Origin: Leisingera coralii
GTDB lineage: Bacteria > Pseudomonadota > Alphaproteobacteria > Rhodobacterales > Rhodobacteraceae
NCBI RefSeq assembly: GCF_049056525.1
Contig: NZ_JBHUPT010000017.1
Location: 1-64,000, forward strand
Reading direction: 5' to 3'
DNA: 64,000 bases
In this document: one piece after another, positions 35,929 through 44,387 of the stretch
Numbering within the stretch: position 1 is the stretch's first letter
How the letters are laid out: the number at the start of each line of letters is the position of its first letter
The notes under the pieces: model-generated
What the model was told of the DNA's origin: nothing
What the model saw: only the letters and a program-made list of their open reading frames with translations
The model's database searches: none
Position numbers and translations under genes: made by a program

Positions 35929-36046
35929 CCGCCTCCACTGCAGACTGAACCGCTTGGCCCGCATCGCCCGCCCAAGCGTGCGACGCCAGCGCAATCGCCG
36001 TCGACCCCGCCAGCACGACACACAAGAATACCTTTCTGAACTCCAT
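35915..36046 (-). CDS. Possible tiny exported protein (43 aa)
   Basis: From ATG at 36046, preceded by TGATGGGGGTAAGA, the minus strand encodes MEFRKVFLCVVLAGSTAIAL, ASHAWA (signal-peptide-like, cleavage after AWA) and the short mature part GDAGQAVQSAVEAAKSL, then TGA. The stop lies inside the second hairpin of the double-hairpin repeat. Ribosome-binding site and signal peptide both look real, but with only 43 codons the frame could also be chance. No homologue known to me. Confidence 0.4.
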   Translation of the reverse strand: MEFRKVFLCVVLAGSTAIALASHAWAGDAGQAVQSAVEAAKSL

Positions 36047-36161
36047 TCTTACCCCCATCAGGACACTCACCCTGTTTCATATGGGGCCTGCGTTGTTAAT
36101 TTCCCGTAAACATTTGCAAGCACAGCGGGAGTCCGCCGCTTTCGCGTCTCTTTAACCTTGA

Positions 36162-37940
36162 TCAGAGCGGCCAGATGAAGGGGATGATCAGCGAGGCCAG
36201 CATGCCGACGGTCAGGTTCAGCGGGATGCCGACGCGCAGGAAATCGGTGAACTTGTACCCGCCGGGGCCGTAGACCAGCGTATTTGTCTGATAGCCGATC
36301 GGTGTGGCGAAGGAGGCTGAGGCCGCCACCATCACCGCCACCACCAGCGGCCGCGGATCGACGCCCATAGCCTGCGCCAGGCCGATGGCAATCGGGGTGA
36401 CAACCACCGCCACCGCGTTGTTGGAGACCAGCTCGGTCAGCACCGAGGTGAGCAGGTAGACCGCCCAGACCAGCAGGAACGGCGGCAGCATCGACAGGGC
36501 CGGCGCAATGGCGTTGACGATCAGGCTGACGGCGCCGGAGCTTTCCAGCGCCGCGCCAATCGCCAGCATCGAGAAAATCAGCGCCAGCAGCCGCCCGTCG
36601 ACAAAGGAAAACGCTTCATCCGCGTCGATGCAGCGGGTGACAAACACCAGCGACACCGACAGCACCGACAGCATCAGGATCGGCGCAACACCGAAGGCCG
36701 CCAGCACCACGATGCTGAACAGCGCCACAACCGCAATCGGCGCGTGGCTGCGGCGGTAGGCACGCTGGGTCGGCTGCGAGACATCCGCCAGGTCCATATC
36801 CGCTGCCAGGCGCTGGATGTCGGCGGGAGCGCCCTCCAGCAGCAGCGTGTCGCCGATCCGCACCACCAAATCGTCGAGCTGCACGCCGATGTTCTGGTTC
36901 CGCCGGTGCACCGCCAGCGTATAGACACCATAGCGGCGGCGCAGGCGCATGGCGCCGAGAGAGCGGCCCACCATACGGCAGCCCGGGGTGATCAGCACCT
37001 CGACGGTCTGGGTCTCCACCGCGGAGACCTGATCGACCCGCTTCAGCTCCTTGTTGCTTTGCAGGCTCAGAAGCTCGGTCATCCGGGTGCGCAGCACCAC
37101 CCGGTCGCCGACCTGCAGCTCCACCCCTTCGAGGTTGCGGCGCAGCGATTCATCGCCGCGGATCACGTCGATGAGCCGCACGCCGGGACGCTTGAACAGC
37201 TGCACGCCGTTGACCTCGCGGCCGATCAGGTTGCTTTCCGGCGGGATCACCGCTTCGGTGAAGAACTTCATCTTCGACTTGTCGCTGAGCAGCGAGGCCA
37301 TGCTGTCGCGCGCCGGCAGCAGCCGCGGCGCGATGAAGCGCAAATAGACCATCCCGTAGGCAACCAGGATCAGCCCCAGCGGGGTGACCTCGAAGATGGT
37401 AAAGGGTTTCAAACCTTGCGCCCGGGCCACACCGTCCACCAGCAGGTTGGTCGAGGTGCCGATCAGCGTCAGCGTGCCGCCAAGAATCGCTGCATAGCTG
37501 AGCGGAATCAGCATCTTGGAGGCCGAGACATTGAGAGTGCGGGCGATCTGGATGAACACCGGGATCATCACCACCACCACCGGGGTATTGGAGACCACCG
37601 CCGAGGCGGAGACTACAAAGGCCATTAGCAGACCCACTGCGAGCCTCGGGTTTACCCCGGCCTGCTTCTTGGCCGCCTGGGTGAAGGCATCGAGCGCGCC
37701 GGTGCGCACCAGGGCGCCCATGATGATGAACATCGCGGCAATGGTCCAGGGCGCCGGGTTGGCCAGCACCGGCAGCGCCTGGCTGTAGGGCAGGACGCCG
37801 GTGGCCAGCATGGCGGCGACGCCGGTCAGTGCCACCACCTCGGTCGGGTAGGTTTCCCGCAGGAAAGCCACAAACATGGCCAGGACAATTGCAATTGCCA
37901 GGAACGCGCTGCCGGTGTCACCAAATTGGAAAAACTGCAT
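36162..37940 (-). CDS. SLC13-type permease with two RCK_C domains
   Basis: A 592-residue inner-membrane paralogue of the permease at 34096-35871, to which it points tail to tail. It has about eleven hydrophobic segments, the DASS motifs VVSNTPVVVVMIP, AILGGTLTLIGTSTNLLVDG and, in the second half, LTELVSNNAVAVVVTPIAIG and ATPIGYQTNTLVYGPGGY. Two central RCK_C domains (about 210-390) include GREVNGVQLFKRPGVRLIDVIRGDE and GRSLGAMRLRRRYGVYTLAVHRRN. Likely a sodium-dependent anion transporter; the exact substrate is unknown. Confidence 0.9.
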   Translation of the reverse strand: MQFFQFGDTGSAFLAIAIVLAMFVAFLRETYPTEVVALTGVAAMLATGVLPYSQALPVLANPAPWTIAAMFIIMGALVRTGALDAFTQAAKKQAGVNPRLAVGLLMAFVVSASAVVSNTPVVVVMIPVFIQIARTLNVSASKMLIPLSYAAILGGTLTLIGTSTNLLVDGVARAQGLKPFTIFEVTPLGLILVAYGMVYLRFIAPRLLPARDSMASLLSDKSKMKFFTEAVIPPESNLIGREVNGVQLFKRPGVRLIDVIRGDESLRRNLEGVELQVGDRVVLRTRMTELLSLQSNKELKRVDQVSAVETQTVEVLITPGCRMVGRSLGAMRLRRRYGVYTLAVHRRNQNIGVQLDDLVVRIGDTLLLEGAPADIQRLAADMDLADVSQPTQRAYRRSHAPIAVVALFSIVVLAAFGVAPILMLSVLSVSLVFVTRCIDADEAFSFVDGRLLALIFSMLAIGAALESSGAVSLIVNAIAPALSMLPPFLLVWAVYLLTSVLTELVSNNAVAVVVTPIAIGLAQAMGVDPRPLVVAVMVAASASFATPIGYQTNTLVYGPGGYKFTDFLRVGIPLNLTVGMLASLIIPFIWPL

Positions 37941-38150
37941 GTGCCGTGACTATGCCCATATTGATTAACGCCGGTTTAGCGCGCGGGGCGGCGCGCCGCC
38001 ATCGCGCAGTTTCCCCGAAACCCCTTGGCGGAGCAAGAATTTCCGCATTTTCGGGGGCTCCTCCGGCGCTATTCAGGAGAATTTGCAGCAATTCCCTGAC
38101 ATTCCGGCCAATCCTTCCGCCTCAAACAGCTTCGCGGAACTTGGTCCCGT

Positions 38151-38963
38151 TCAGGGGAGCGCCTCCTGCAGCAGCCCGCCGTTGCGCACCATGCGAATCT
38201 GTTTGGCGGCACCGGTCCGGTCGTCGGTTTCGACAAAGACGCCCGACAGGGTTGCTTCGCCGTTCGCCGGGGTGAAGCGGGTCTTCGGCATGCCGGTCAG
38301 GAAGCGGCGCATCGGTTCGGCCTTGTCCATGCCGATGACCGAATTGTAGTCGCCGCACATGCCCGCGTCGGTCAGATAGCCGGTGCCTTCGGAGAGGATC
38401 TGCGCATCTGCGGTCGGCACATGGGTGTGGGTGCCCGCAACCAGCGAGGCGCGGCCGTTGCAGAAATGGCCCATCGCCATCTTCTCGGAGGTGGCCTCGC
38501 AATGCATGTCGACGATGACCGCCTGGGCCAGCCCGCCGCGCGGATGCGCTTTCAGCACCGCCTCCACCGCGCCAAAGGGATCGTCAAAGGCGCGTTTCAT
38601 GAACACCTGCCCCAGCACCTGCAGCACCAGAACCTTGCGCCCGCCGGGGGCCTGGAACAGCCGGTAGCCGCGGCCCGGTGCGCTCTTGGCAAAGTTCAGG
38701 GGCCGGATGATGCGCGGCTCTTTCTCGATGTACTGCAGCATGTCCTTCTGGTCGAAGGCGTGATCGCCAAGCGTCAGGCAGTCGACGCCGGCATCCAGCA
38801 GCAGCTTGGCGTGCTCGCCGCTCAGCCCCATGCCGTTGGAGGCGTTTTCGCCGTTCACCACAACAAAGTCGAGCCGCCACTCGTTGCGCAGCCGCGGCAG
38901 GTTTTCGGTGACGGCGCGGCGCCCGGCGCGGCCCATCACATCGCCAAGAAACAGAATTCGCAT
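38151..38963 (-). CDS. YmdB-family metallophosphoesterase
   Basis: A 270-residue, full-length member of the TIGR00282/YmdB family. MRILFLGDVMGRAGRRAV gives the first metal ligand (Asp8). VVNGENASNGMGL (N-E), GDHAFDQ and the histidines of VDMHCEATSEK and VAGTHTHVPTAD complete the dinuclear site. Family members hydrolyse 2',3'-cyclic nucleotides and affect RNA turnover. Cytoplasmic. It is downstream of 5-formyl-THF cyclo-ligase on the same strand, with a double-hairpin repeat in between. Confidence 0.93.
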   Translation of the reverse strand: MRILFLGDVMGRAGRRAVTENLPRLRNEWRLDFVVVNGENASNGMGLSGEHAKLLLDAGVDCLTLGDHAFDQKDMLQYIEKEPRIIRPLNFAKSAPGRGYRLFQAPGGRKVLVLQVLGQVFMKRAFDDPFGAVEAVLKAHPRGGLAQAVIVDMHCEATSEKMAMGHFCNGRASLVAGTHTHVPTADAQILSEGTGYLTDAGMCGDYNSVIGMDKAEPMRRFLTGMPKTRFTPANGEATLSGVFVETDDRTGAAKQIRMVRNGGLLQEALP

Positions 38964-39016
38964 TGCGGCGTGGTACGCGGATGCGCCCGGCAGGACAAGT
39001 CCTGCCGCGGGCGCGC

Positions 39017-39064
39017 AAAACTTTTCTGAAAAGTTTTGCCAAGATTTTTCACAAAAATCTTGGC
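39017..39064. repeat. Double-hairpin repeat, copy 2
   Basis: CAAAACTTTT-CTG-AAAAGTTTTG (39017-39039), then CCAAGATTTTT-CAC-AAAAATCTTGG (39040-39064). The first stem is identical to copy 1. The second differs at several positions, with matching changes on the other arm. Confidence 0.8.
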
Positions 39065-39077
39065 TGCCTGGCCGGCG

Positions 39078-39641
39078 TCAGCGGCTGAATTGCAGAACGC
39101 GGCTTTCGGTGACGATCATGTCGAGCGGCTGGTCGGTGGGCTCCAGCGGCAGGTCCTCGGCCTCCTGGGCATCAAAGGCAAAGCCAATCGCCAGCGTCGC
39201 CCGCTTGCCGCGCAGCAGCTCCAGCGTGCGGTCATAAAAGCCGCCGCCATAGCCCAGCCGCCCGCCCCTGGCGTCAAAGGCAACCAGCGGCACCACCAGG
39301 ATTTCCGGCTCAAAGAAGTCGTCAACCTCGGGCACCATGGCGCCGAACGGGCCTTCGCGCAGCGTGCCACCGGGCTGCCAGCGGCTGAATTTCAGGGGCT
39401 GGCCCGCCCCCATAATCACCGGCACGCCGACAGGCCCATGCGCGGCGGCCTCGGCCATGGCGGGCAGCGGGTCGATTTCGGTGCGGATCGGCATGTAGCC
39501 CGACAGCGGCACGCCGCGGTAGCCGGCCAGCACCTCCGACAGGTGGCCTGCGGCGCCGGGGATATTGCGGGCGTGCGCCTCCTTGCGGCGGGCAAAGGCA
39601 GCCTTGCGGGCGGCGGCCTTGATTTCAGTCAGATCCGTCAT
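39078..39641 (-). CDS. 5-formyltetrahydrofolate cyclo-ligase
   Basis: Converts 5-formyl-THF to 5,10-methenyl-THF with ATP; cytoplasmic folate metabolism. The 187 residues include the basic N terminus (KAAARKAAFARRKEAH), GYMPIRTEIDPLP, and the family signature LVAFDARGGRLGYGGGFYDRTL (ATP/folate site) close to the C terminus. It begins 9 bp after mgtE on the same strand, so the two are probably cotranscribed. Confidence 0.94.
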   Translation of the reverse strand: MTDLTEIKAAARKAAFARRKEAHARNIPGAAGHLSEVLAGYRGVPLSGYMPIRTEIDPLPAMAEAAAHGPVGVPVIMGAGQPLKFSRWQPGGTLREGPFGAMVPEVDDFFEPEILVVPLVAFDARGGRLGYGGGFYDRTLELLRGKRATLAIGFAFDAQEAEDLPLEPTDQPLDMIVTESRVLQFSR

Positions 39642-39650
39642 GGCGGTCTC

Positions 39651-41039
39651 CTACAGCAGTACGGCGGCGGCGAGGCCCAGGAACGCAAAGAAGCCGACCA
39701 CATCGGTCACCGTGGTCACAAACGCGCCTGAGGCCAGCGCCGGGTCAATTCCAAACTTCTCCAGTAGAACCGGGATCACCGTTCCTGCGAGCCCGGCGAC
39801 GACCAGATTGATGACCATCGCGACGGCAATCACTGCGCCCAGCATCGGCGAGCCGAACCAGGCGATGCCGACAACCGCCATCACCACCGCAAAAATCACC
39901 CCGTTGACCAGCCCCACCAGCACCTCGCGGCGGATCACCCGCCAGACGTTGGAACCGGTGAGGTCGCGGGTGGCAATCGCGCGCACCGCCACCGTCAGCG
40001 ACTGGGTGCCGGCATTACCGCCCATGGAGGCAACAATCGGCATCAGCACCGCCAGGGCGACGAACTGGGCGATGGTATCCTCGAACAGCGCAATCACCAG
40101 CGAGGCCAGCACCGCCGTTACCAGGTTCACCGCCAGCCAGGGGAAGCGGCGCTTGGTGGTCTCGATCACCTTGTCCGCCAGCGAGCTTTCCTCGCCGACA
40201 CCGGCCAGGCGCAGGATGTCCTCCTCGTGCTCCTCGTCCAGCACGATCATCGCGTCGTCGATTGTGATGACCCCGACCAGGCGGCCCTCGTCATCCACCA
40301 CCGGCGCGGAAATCAGGTGGTACTGGTTGAAGGCATAGGCGACGTCTTCCTCGTCCTGATCCGCCGGAATGACCTGGAATGTGTCTTCCAGCAGATCGGT
40401 CAGCGGCACCTCGCGCCTAGAGGCCATGATCCGGCCCAGGGTGACATTGCCGATCGGATGCGCCCGCGGGTCGACCACCACTACGTGATAGAACTGTTCC
40501 GGCAGATCCTCGGAGGCGCGCATGTAATCAATGGCCTGGCCGACATTCCAATGCTCCGGCGCCATCACCACTTCGCGCTGCATCAGACGGCCGGCGGAGC
40601 TTTCGGGATAGCTCAGCGACTGCTCGACCGCGACCCGGTCGGCATCCTCCAGCACGTCGAGGATGGCCTCCTGCTGCGGCTCCTCCAGGTCTTCCAGGAG
40701 GTCGACCACGTCGTCGCTTTCCAGCTCCCGCACCGCCTCGGCCAGGACCGCGGGGTTGAGGATGGAGATCACTTCCTCGCGGATGCTGTCGTCCAGTTCC
40801 GAGAGGATTTCGCCGTCGAATTCCCGGTCATAGAGATGGATTAGCCGGGTCCGCTCTGCAGAATCGATCTGCTCCAGAAGGTCGGCGATGTCGGCGGCAT
40901 GCAGGTCTTCCAGCAGCTCGGTCAGGGTTTGCTGGTCGCCCTGCTCCACCGCCTCCAGAATCTGGGCCACCAGCTTGCGGTCCAGGTCATAGGCGTCGTC
41001 CTGAGACAGGTCGCCGGAGATGTTGTCGCCGCTGCTCAT
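39651..41039 (-). CDS. mgtE: Magnesium transporter MgtE
   Basis: A 462-residue Mg2+ channel with all family domains in order: acidic N-terminal helical domain (about 20-135), two CBS domains (about 140-265, including MQREVVMAPEHWNVGQAIDYM and LISAPVVDDEGRLVGVI), a plug helix, then five membrane segments (about 290-460) with MPIVASMGGNAGTQSLTVAVRAIA, the conserved ion-path motif. The ATG at 41039 was chosen because MSSGDNISGDLSQ opens directly onto the N domain; the longer frame overlaps guaD upstream sequence. Magnesium binding between the N and CBS domains closes the pore. Confidence 0.95.
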   Translation of the reverse strand: MSSGDNISGDLSQDDAYDLDRKLVAQILEAVEQGDQQTLTELLEDLHAADIADLLEQIDSAERTRLIHLYDREFDGEILSELDDSIREEVISILNPAVLAEAVRELESDDVVDLLEDLEEPQQEAILDVLEDADRVAVEQSLSYPESSAGRLMQREVVMAPEHWNVGQAIDYMRASEDLPEQFYHVVVVDPRAHPIGNVTLGRIMASRREVPLTDLLEDTFQVIPADQDEEDVAYAFNQYHLISAPVVDDEGRLVGVITIDDAMIVLDEEHEEDILRLAGVGEESSLADKVIETTKRRFPWLAVNLVTAVLASLVIALFEDTIAQFVALAVLMPIVASMGGNAGTQSLTVAVRAIATRDLTGSNVWRVIRREVLVGLVNGVIFAVVMAVVGIAWFGSPMLGAVIAVAMVINLVVAGLAGTVIPVLLEKFGIDPALASGAFVTTVTDVVGFFAFLGLAAAVLL

Positions 41040-41181
41040 GTGATGCCCCCGGATTTTCTGCGCGTTTGCCTGCAAAATAGAAGACGCCGCGACCGGAAAA
41101 CAATGGCAATGCCACAATTTACCAGCGCTGCTCCGGCGGGTATCCTGAGCGGAGCCATTTTGCAAGGAAAGGGTTGAAAGA

Positions 41182-42474
41182 ATGGGCACCGGCGTCATCC
41201 TGAAGGGGCAAGTTCTGTCCTTTACCCGCTCCCCCTTTACCGGGGACCGCCCGGAAGACGCGGTCCGGCTGCAGGAGGCGGTTGCGGTGCAGGACGGCCT
41301 GATCGCGGGTGCCGGCACGCTGGCGGAGATGCAGGCGCTGCTGCCGGAGGCTGAGGTCAGCGAGTACGGCCAGAAGCTGATCCTGGCCGGCTTTGTCGAT
41401 GCCCATGTGCACTACCCGCAGACCGCAATCATCGCCAGCTGGGGCAAGCGGCTGATCGACTGGCTGAACAGCTGCACCTTCCCGGAGGAAATGCGGTTTG
41501 CGGACCGCGCCTATGCCGAGGAAATTGCCGGGCGCTACCTGGACCTGACCGCAGCGCATGGCACCACCACGGTCTGCAGCTATTGCACCATCCATCCCGA
41601 AAGCGTCGATGCTTTCTTCGCCGCCGCGCAGGCGCGCGGCCAGCGGGTGGCTGCGGGCAAGACCTGCATGGACCGCAACGCGCCGGAGGGGCTGCGGGAC
41701 ACGGCGCAGTCGGCCTATGACGACAGCGAGGCGCTGATCACGCGCTGGCACGGGGTGGACCGTTTGGAATACGCCATCACGCCGCGGTTCTCGCCCACCT
41801 CGACGCCGGAGCAGCTGGAGGCGATGGGCGCGCTTTGGGGCAAGCATCCGGAATGCCTGATGCAGACGCATCTGAGCGAACAGACCGATGAGATTGCCTG
41901 GGTCCGGGAGCTGTTCCCGCAAGCGCGGGATTACCTCGACACCTATGAGGAGTTCGGCCTGCTGGGCGCCAAGGGATTGTACGGCCACGCCATCCACCTG
42001 GAGGAGCGCGAGCGGCACCGGCTGCGCGAATACGGCGCGGCACTGATCCATTGCCCGACGTCCAACACCTTCATCGGCTCGGGCCTGTTTGACATGGCCG
42101 GGCTGATGGCGGAGGGGCAGCGGATCGGGCTGGCCACCGACACCGGCGGCGGGTCGAGCTTTTCGATGCTGCGCACCATGGCGGCGGCCTATGAAATCGG
42201 CCAGCTGCGCGGCACGCCGCTGCACGCGGCGCAGTTGCTGTGGCTGGCGACCCAGGGTTCTGCAACGGCGCTGAGGATGGACGGGAAGATCGGCAATATC
42301 GCAGAAGGCATGGAGGCAGACCTGGTGGTGCTGGACCTGGCCTCCACTCCAGCCATCGCCCAGCGGTCCGAGCGGGCCGAGGATATCTGGGAAGCGGTGT
42401 TCCCGACCATCATGATGGGCGATGACCGGGCCATTGCCGAAGTCTGGATCGGCGGCAAGCCGGTCACGGACTGA
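41182..42474 (+). CDS. guaD: Guanine deaminase
   Basis: Zinc amidohydrolase converting guanine to xanthine. The 430 residues are full length; metal and substrate motifs are VDAHVHYPQT (HxH), SYCTIHPES, QTHLSEQTDEI (His), YGHAIHL (His) and ATDTGGGSSFSML (Asp). Cytoplasmic purine catabolism. It is convergent with the CAP/8-oxoguanine-deaminase-like pair with only 13 bp in between, giving two purine-type deaminases side by side. Confidence 0.95.
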   Translation: MGTGVILKGQVLSFTRSPFTGDRPEDAVRLQEAVAVQDGLIAGAGTLAEMQALLPEAEVSEYGQKLILAGFVDAHVHYPQTAIIASWGKRLIDWLNSCTFPEEMRFADRAYAEEIAGRYLDLTAAHGTTTVCSYCTIHPESVDAFFAAAQARGQRVAAGKTCMDRNAPEGLRDTAQSAYDDSEALITRWHGVDRLEYAITPRFSPTSTPEQLEAMGALWGKHPECLMQTHLSEQTDEIAWVRELFPQARDYLDTYEEFGLLGAKGLYGHAIHLEERERHRLREYGAALIHCPTSNTFIGSGLFDMAGLMAEGQRIGLATDTGGGSSFSMLRTMAAAYEIGQLRGTPLHAAQLLWLATQGSATALRMDGKIGNIAEGMEADLVVLDLASTPAIAQRSERAEDIWEAVFPTIMMGDDRAIAEVWIGGKPVTD

Positions 42475-42487
42475 TGGAAGCGCAGGC

Positions 42488-42928
42488 TCAGCAGCCCGGA
42501 CGGGCCAGCACCATCACCCAGATACGGCCCTTGCCGCGGGCGATGGCGAATTCGGTCACTTCACGGTTGAGCATATTCCTGCGATGGCCGCGGGACGCTT
42601 GCCAGCTAGCCATCACCTCGTCCAGGCCGGGCTGGCCCTTGGCAATGTTCTCTGCCGCCGCGCACCAGCCATAGCCAACATGTTTCAGGCGGGCGCCGAG
42701 AGTGCGGCCGCTGCTGCCGGTGTGGGAGAAGAACCCGTTACGTGCCATGTCTTCGGCATGAGCGCGCGCGGCCTGTTCCAGCCCGGCGGAATAGGTCAAC
42801 GGCGGCAGGCCGGAGCCTGCACGAAAGCCATTGATGCCTGCCAAGGCGGCGGAACGGTCCACATCCTGCGCCTGGGCCTGCACGGCCCACAAGAGGATGA
42901 AGGCCGCGGCAAGCCGCCGCTTCTTCAT
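42488..42928 (-). CDS. Secreted CAP-domain protein
   Basis: A 146-residue protein with a signal peptide (1-20, ending QAQA) followed by one CAP/SCP domain. The motifs ARAHAEDMARNGFFSHTG, AAENIAKG and VMASWQASRGHRRNMLN match the four CAP boxes with both histidines and the glutamate. The two cysteines (GWCAAAEN and the C-terminal Cys) probably pair. Bacterial CAP proteins are exported; function undefined. It starts 4 bp after the upstream deaminase gene and so is likely coexpressed with it, an odd pairing. Confidence 0.9.
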   Translation of the reverse strand: MKKRRLAAAFILLWAVQAQAQDVDRSAALAGINGFRAGSGLPPLTYSAGLEQAARAHAEDMARNGFFSHTGSSGRTLGARLKHVGYGWCAAAENIAKGQPGLDEVMASWQASRGHRRNMLNREVTEFAIARGKGRIWVMVLARPGC

Positions 42929-42932
42929 GGCG

Positions 42933-44270
42933 TCATCCCTCCATCAGCTTTTGCGCCAGGCCGCGGTGGCGTTCCAGCAGCTGCGGCAGGTCCAGAGTGG
43001 TCAGCTCACCGCCGCGGATGATCTGCTTGCCCTCGACGAACAGGTGCTTGACCTGGGCCGGCCCGGCCAGCAGCAGCGCCGCCGGGTCCCAGCTGCCGCT
43101 GGAGGCGATGCCGGTGGTATCCCACACCGCGATATCCGCACGCTTTCCGGGTTCCAGCCGGCCGCAATCGGGGCGGCCCAGCACATCGGCGCCGCCGCGG
43201 GTGGCAATCTCCAGGGTTTCATAGGCGCTCATCGCGTCAGCGCCGTTGGCGACCCGTTGCAGCAGCATGGCCTGGCGTGCCTCGGCGCTGAGGCTGGCCA
43301 TGTCGTTGCTGGCGGAGCCGTCCACCCCCAGCCCGACCGGAACACCCGCATCACGCATCGCGCGCACCGGGGCGATGCCGCTGCCGAGGCGGCAGTTGGA
43401 ACAGGGGCAATGCGCCACCCCGGTACGGGTTCTGGCAAAGAGATCAATCTCTTGCACGTCGAGCTTCACGCAATGGGCATGCCAGACGTCGTCTCCGGTC
43501 CAGCCGAGCTCCTCGGCATACTGGCCGGGGCGGCAGCCGAATTTCTCCTCGGAATAGGCGATATCTTCGTCGTTCTCGGCCAGGTGGGTGTGCAGCATCA
43601 CCCCCTTGTCGCGCGCCATCAGCGCGGCATCGCGCATCAGCTCGCGGCTGACCGAAAAGGGCGAACAGGGCGCCAGGCCGACACGGCACATCGAGCCTTC
43701 GGACGGATCGTGGAAGGCATCCACCACCCGGATCATGTCGTCGAGGATGGCGCGCTCGTTTTCGACCAGGCTGTCGGGCGGCAGGCCGCCGTCGCTTTCG
43801 CCAATGCTCATGGCGCCGCGGGTCGGGTGGAAACGCAAGCCGATGTCGCGGGCGGCGTGGATGGTGTCCTCCAGTCGGGAACCATTGGGATAAAGATACA
43901 GGTGGTCGGAGCTGAGGGTGCAGCCCGACAGCGCCAGTTCGGCCAGGCCCAATTGGGCAGAAACGAACATCTCGTCCGGGGTGAACCGCGCCCAGACCGG
44001 GTAGAGCCGCTGGAGCCAGCCGAACAGCAGCGCGTCCTGAGCGCCCGGCACCGCGCGGGTCAGGTTCTGGTAGAGGTGGTGATGAGTGTTGACCAGGCCA
44101 GGGGTCACCACGCAGCCGCGGCCGGAGACGGTCTCGCCGCTGGTCTGCAGCCCCTGCCCCACTGCGGCAATCACGCCGCCGCGGATCAGCACATCGGCGC
44201 CGTGCAGCACCCGGCGGGAATCGTCCATCGTCAGGACGGTATCGGCGTTTTGAATCAGGATCTCTGTCAT
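42933..44270 (-). CDS. 8-oxoguanine deaminase-like amidohydrolase
   Basis: A 445-residue amidohydrolase of the AtzB/TrzN/8-oxoguanine deaminase group: GLVNTHHHLYQNLTR (HxH metal ligands), MLHTHLAENDEDI, WHAHCVKL and LGVDGSASNDMASLSAEARQA. The stretch FTPDEMFVSAQLGLAELALSGCT and the DGSASND form match what I know of bacterial 8-oxoguanine deaminases, which turn oxidised guanine into urate. The neighbouring guaD supports a purine role. Other triazine or pterin hydrolases of the same group cannot be excluded. The ATG at 44270 gives the conserved start. Confidence 0.85.
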   Translation of the reverse strand: MTEILIQNADTVLTMDDSRRVLHGADVLIRGGVIAAVGQGLQTSGETVSGRGCVVTPGLVNTHHHLYQNLTRAVPGAQDALLFGWLQRLYPVWARFTPDEMFVSAQLGLAELALSGCTLSSDHLYLYPNGSRLEDTIHAARDIGLRFHPTRGAMSIGESDGGLPPDSLVENERAILDDMIRVVDAFHDPSEGSMCRVGLAPCSPFSVSRELMRDAALMARDKGVMLHTHLAENDEDIAYSEEKFGCRPGQYAEELGWTGDDVWHAHCVKLDVQEIDLFARTRTGVAHCPCSNCRLGSGIAPVRAMRDAGVPVGLGVDGSASNDMASLSAEARQAMLLQRVANGADAMSAYETLEIATRGGADVLGRPDCGRLEPGKRADIAVWDTTGIASSGSWDPAALLLAGPAQVKHLFVEGKQIIRGGELTTLDLPQLLERHRGLAQKLMEG

Positions 44271-44387
44271 ATCCACACACTCCAATAGACAGCCCGCTTC
44301 ATGGGAATGTGTGATCGGCCGATGGAAAACGGGCGAAGAACCGGCCTGCGGCAAACCTACAGGCCAGTGTTGCCGATTTCAACCCGT

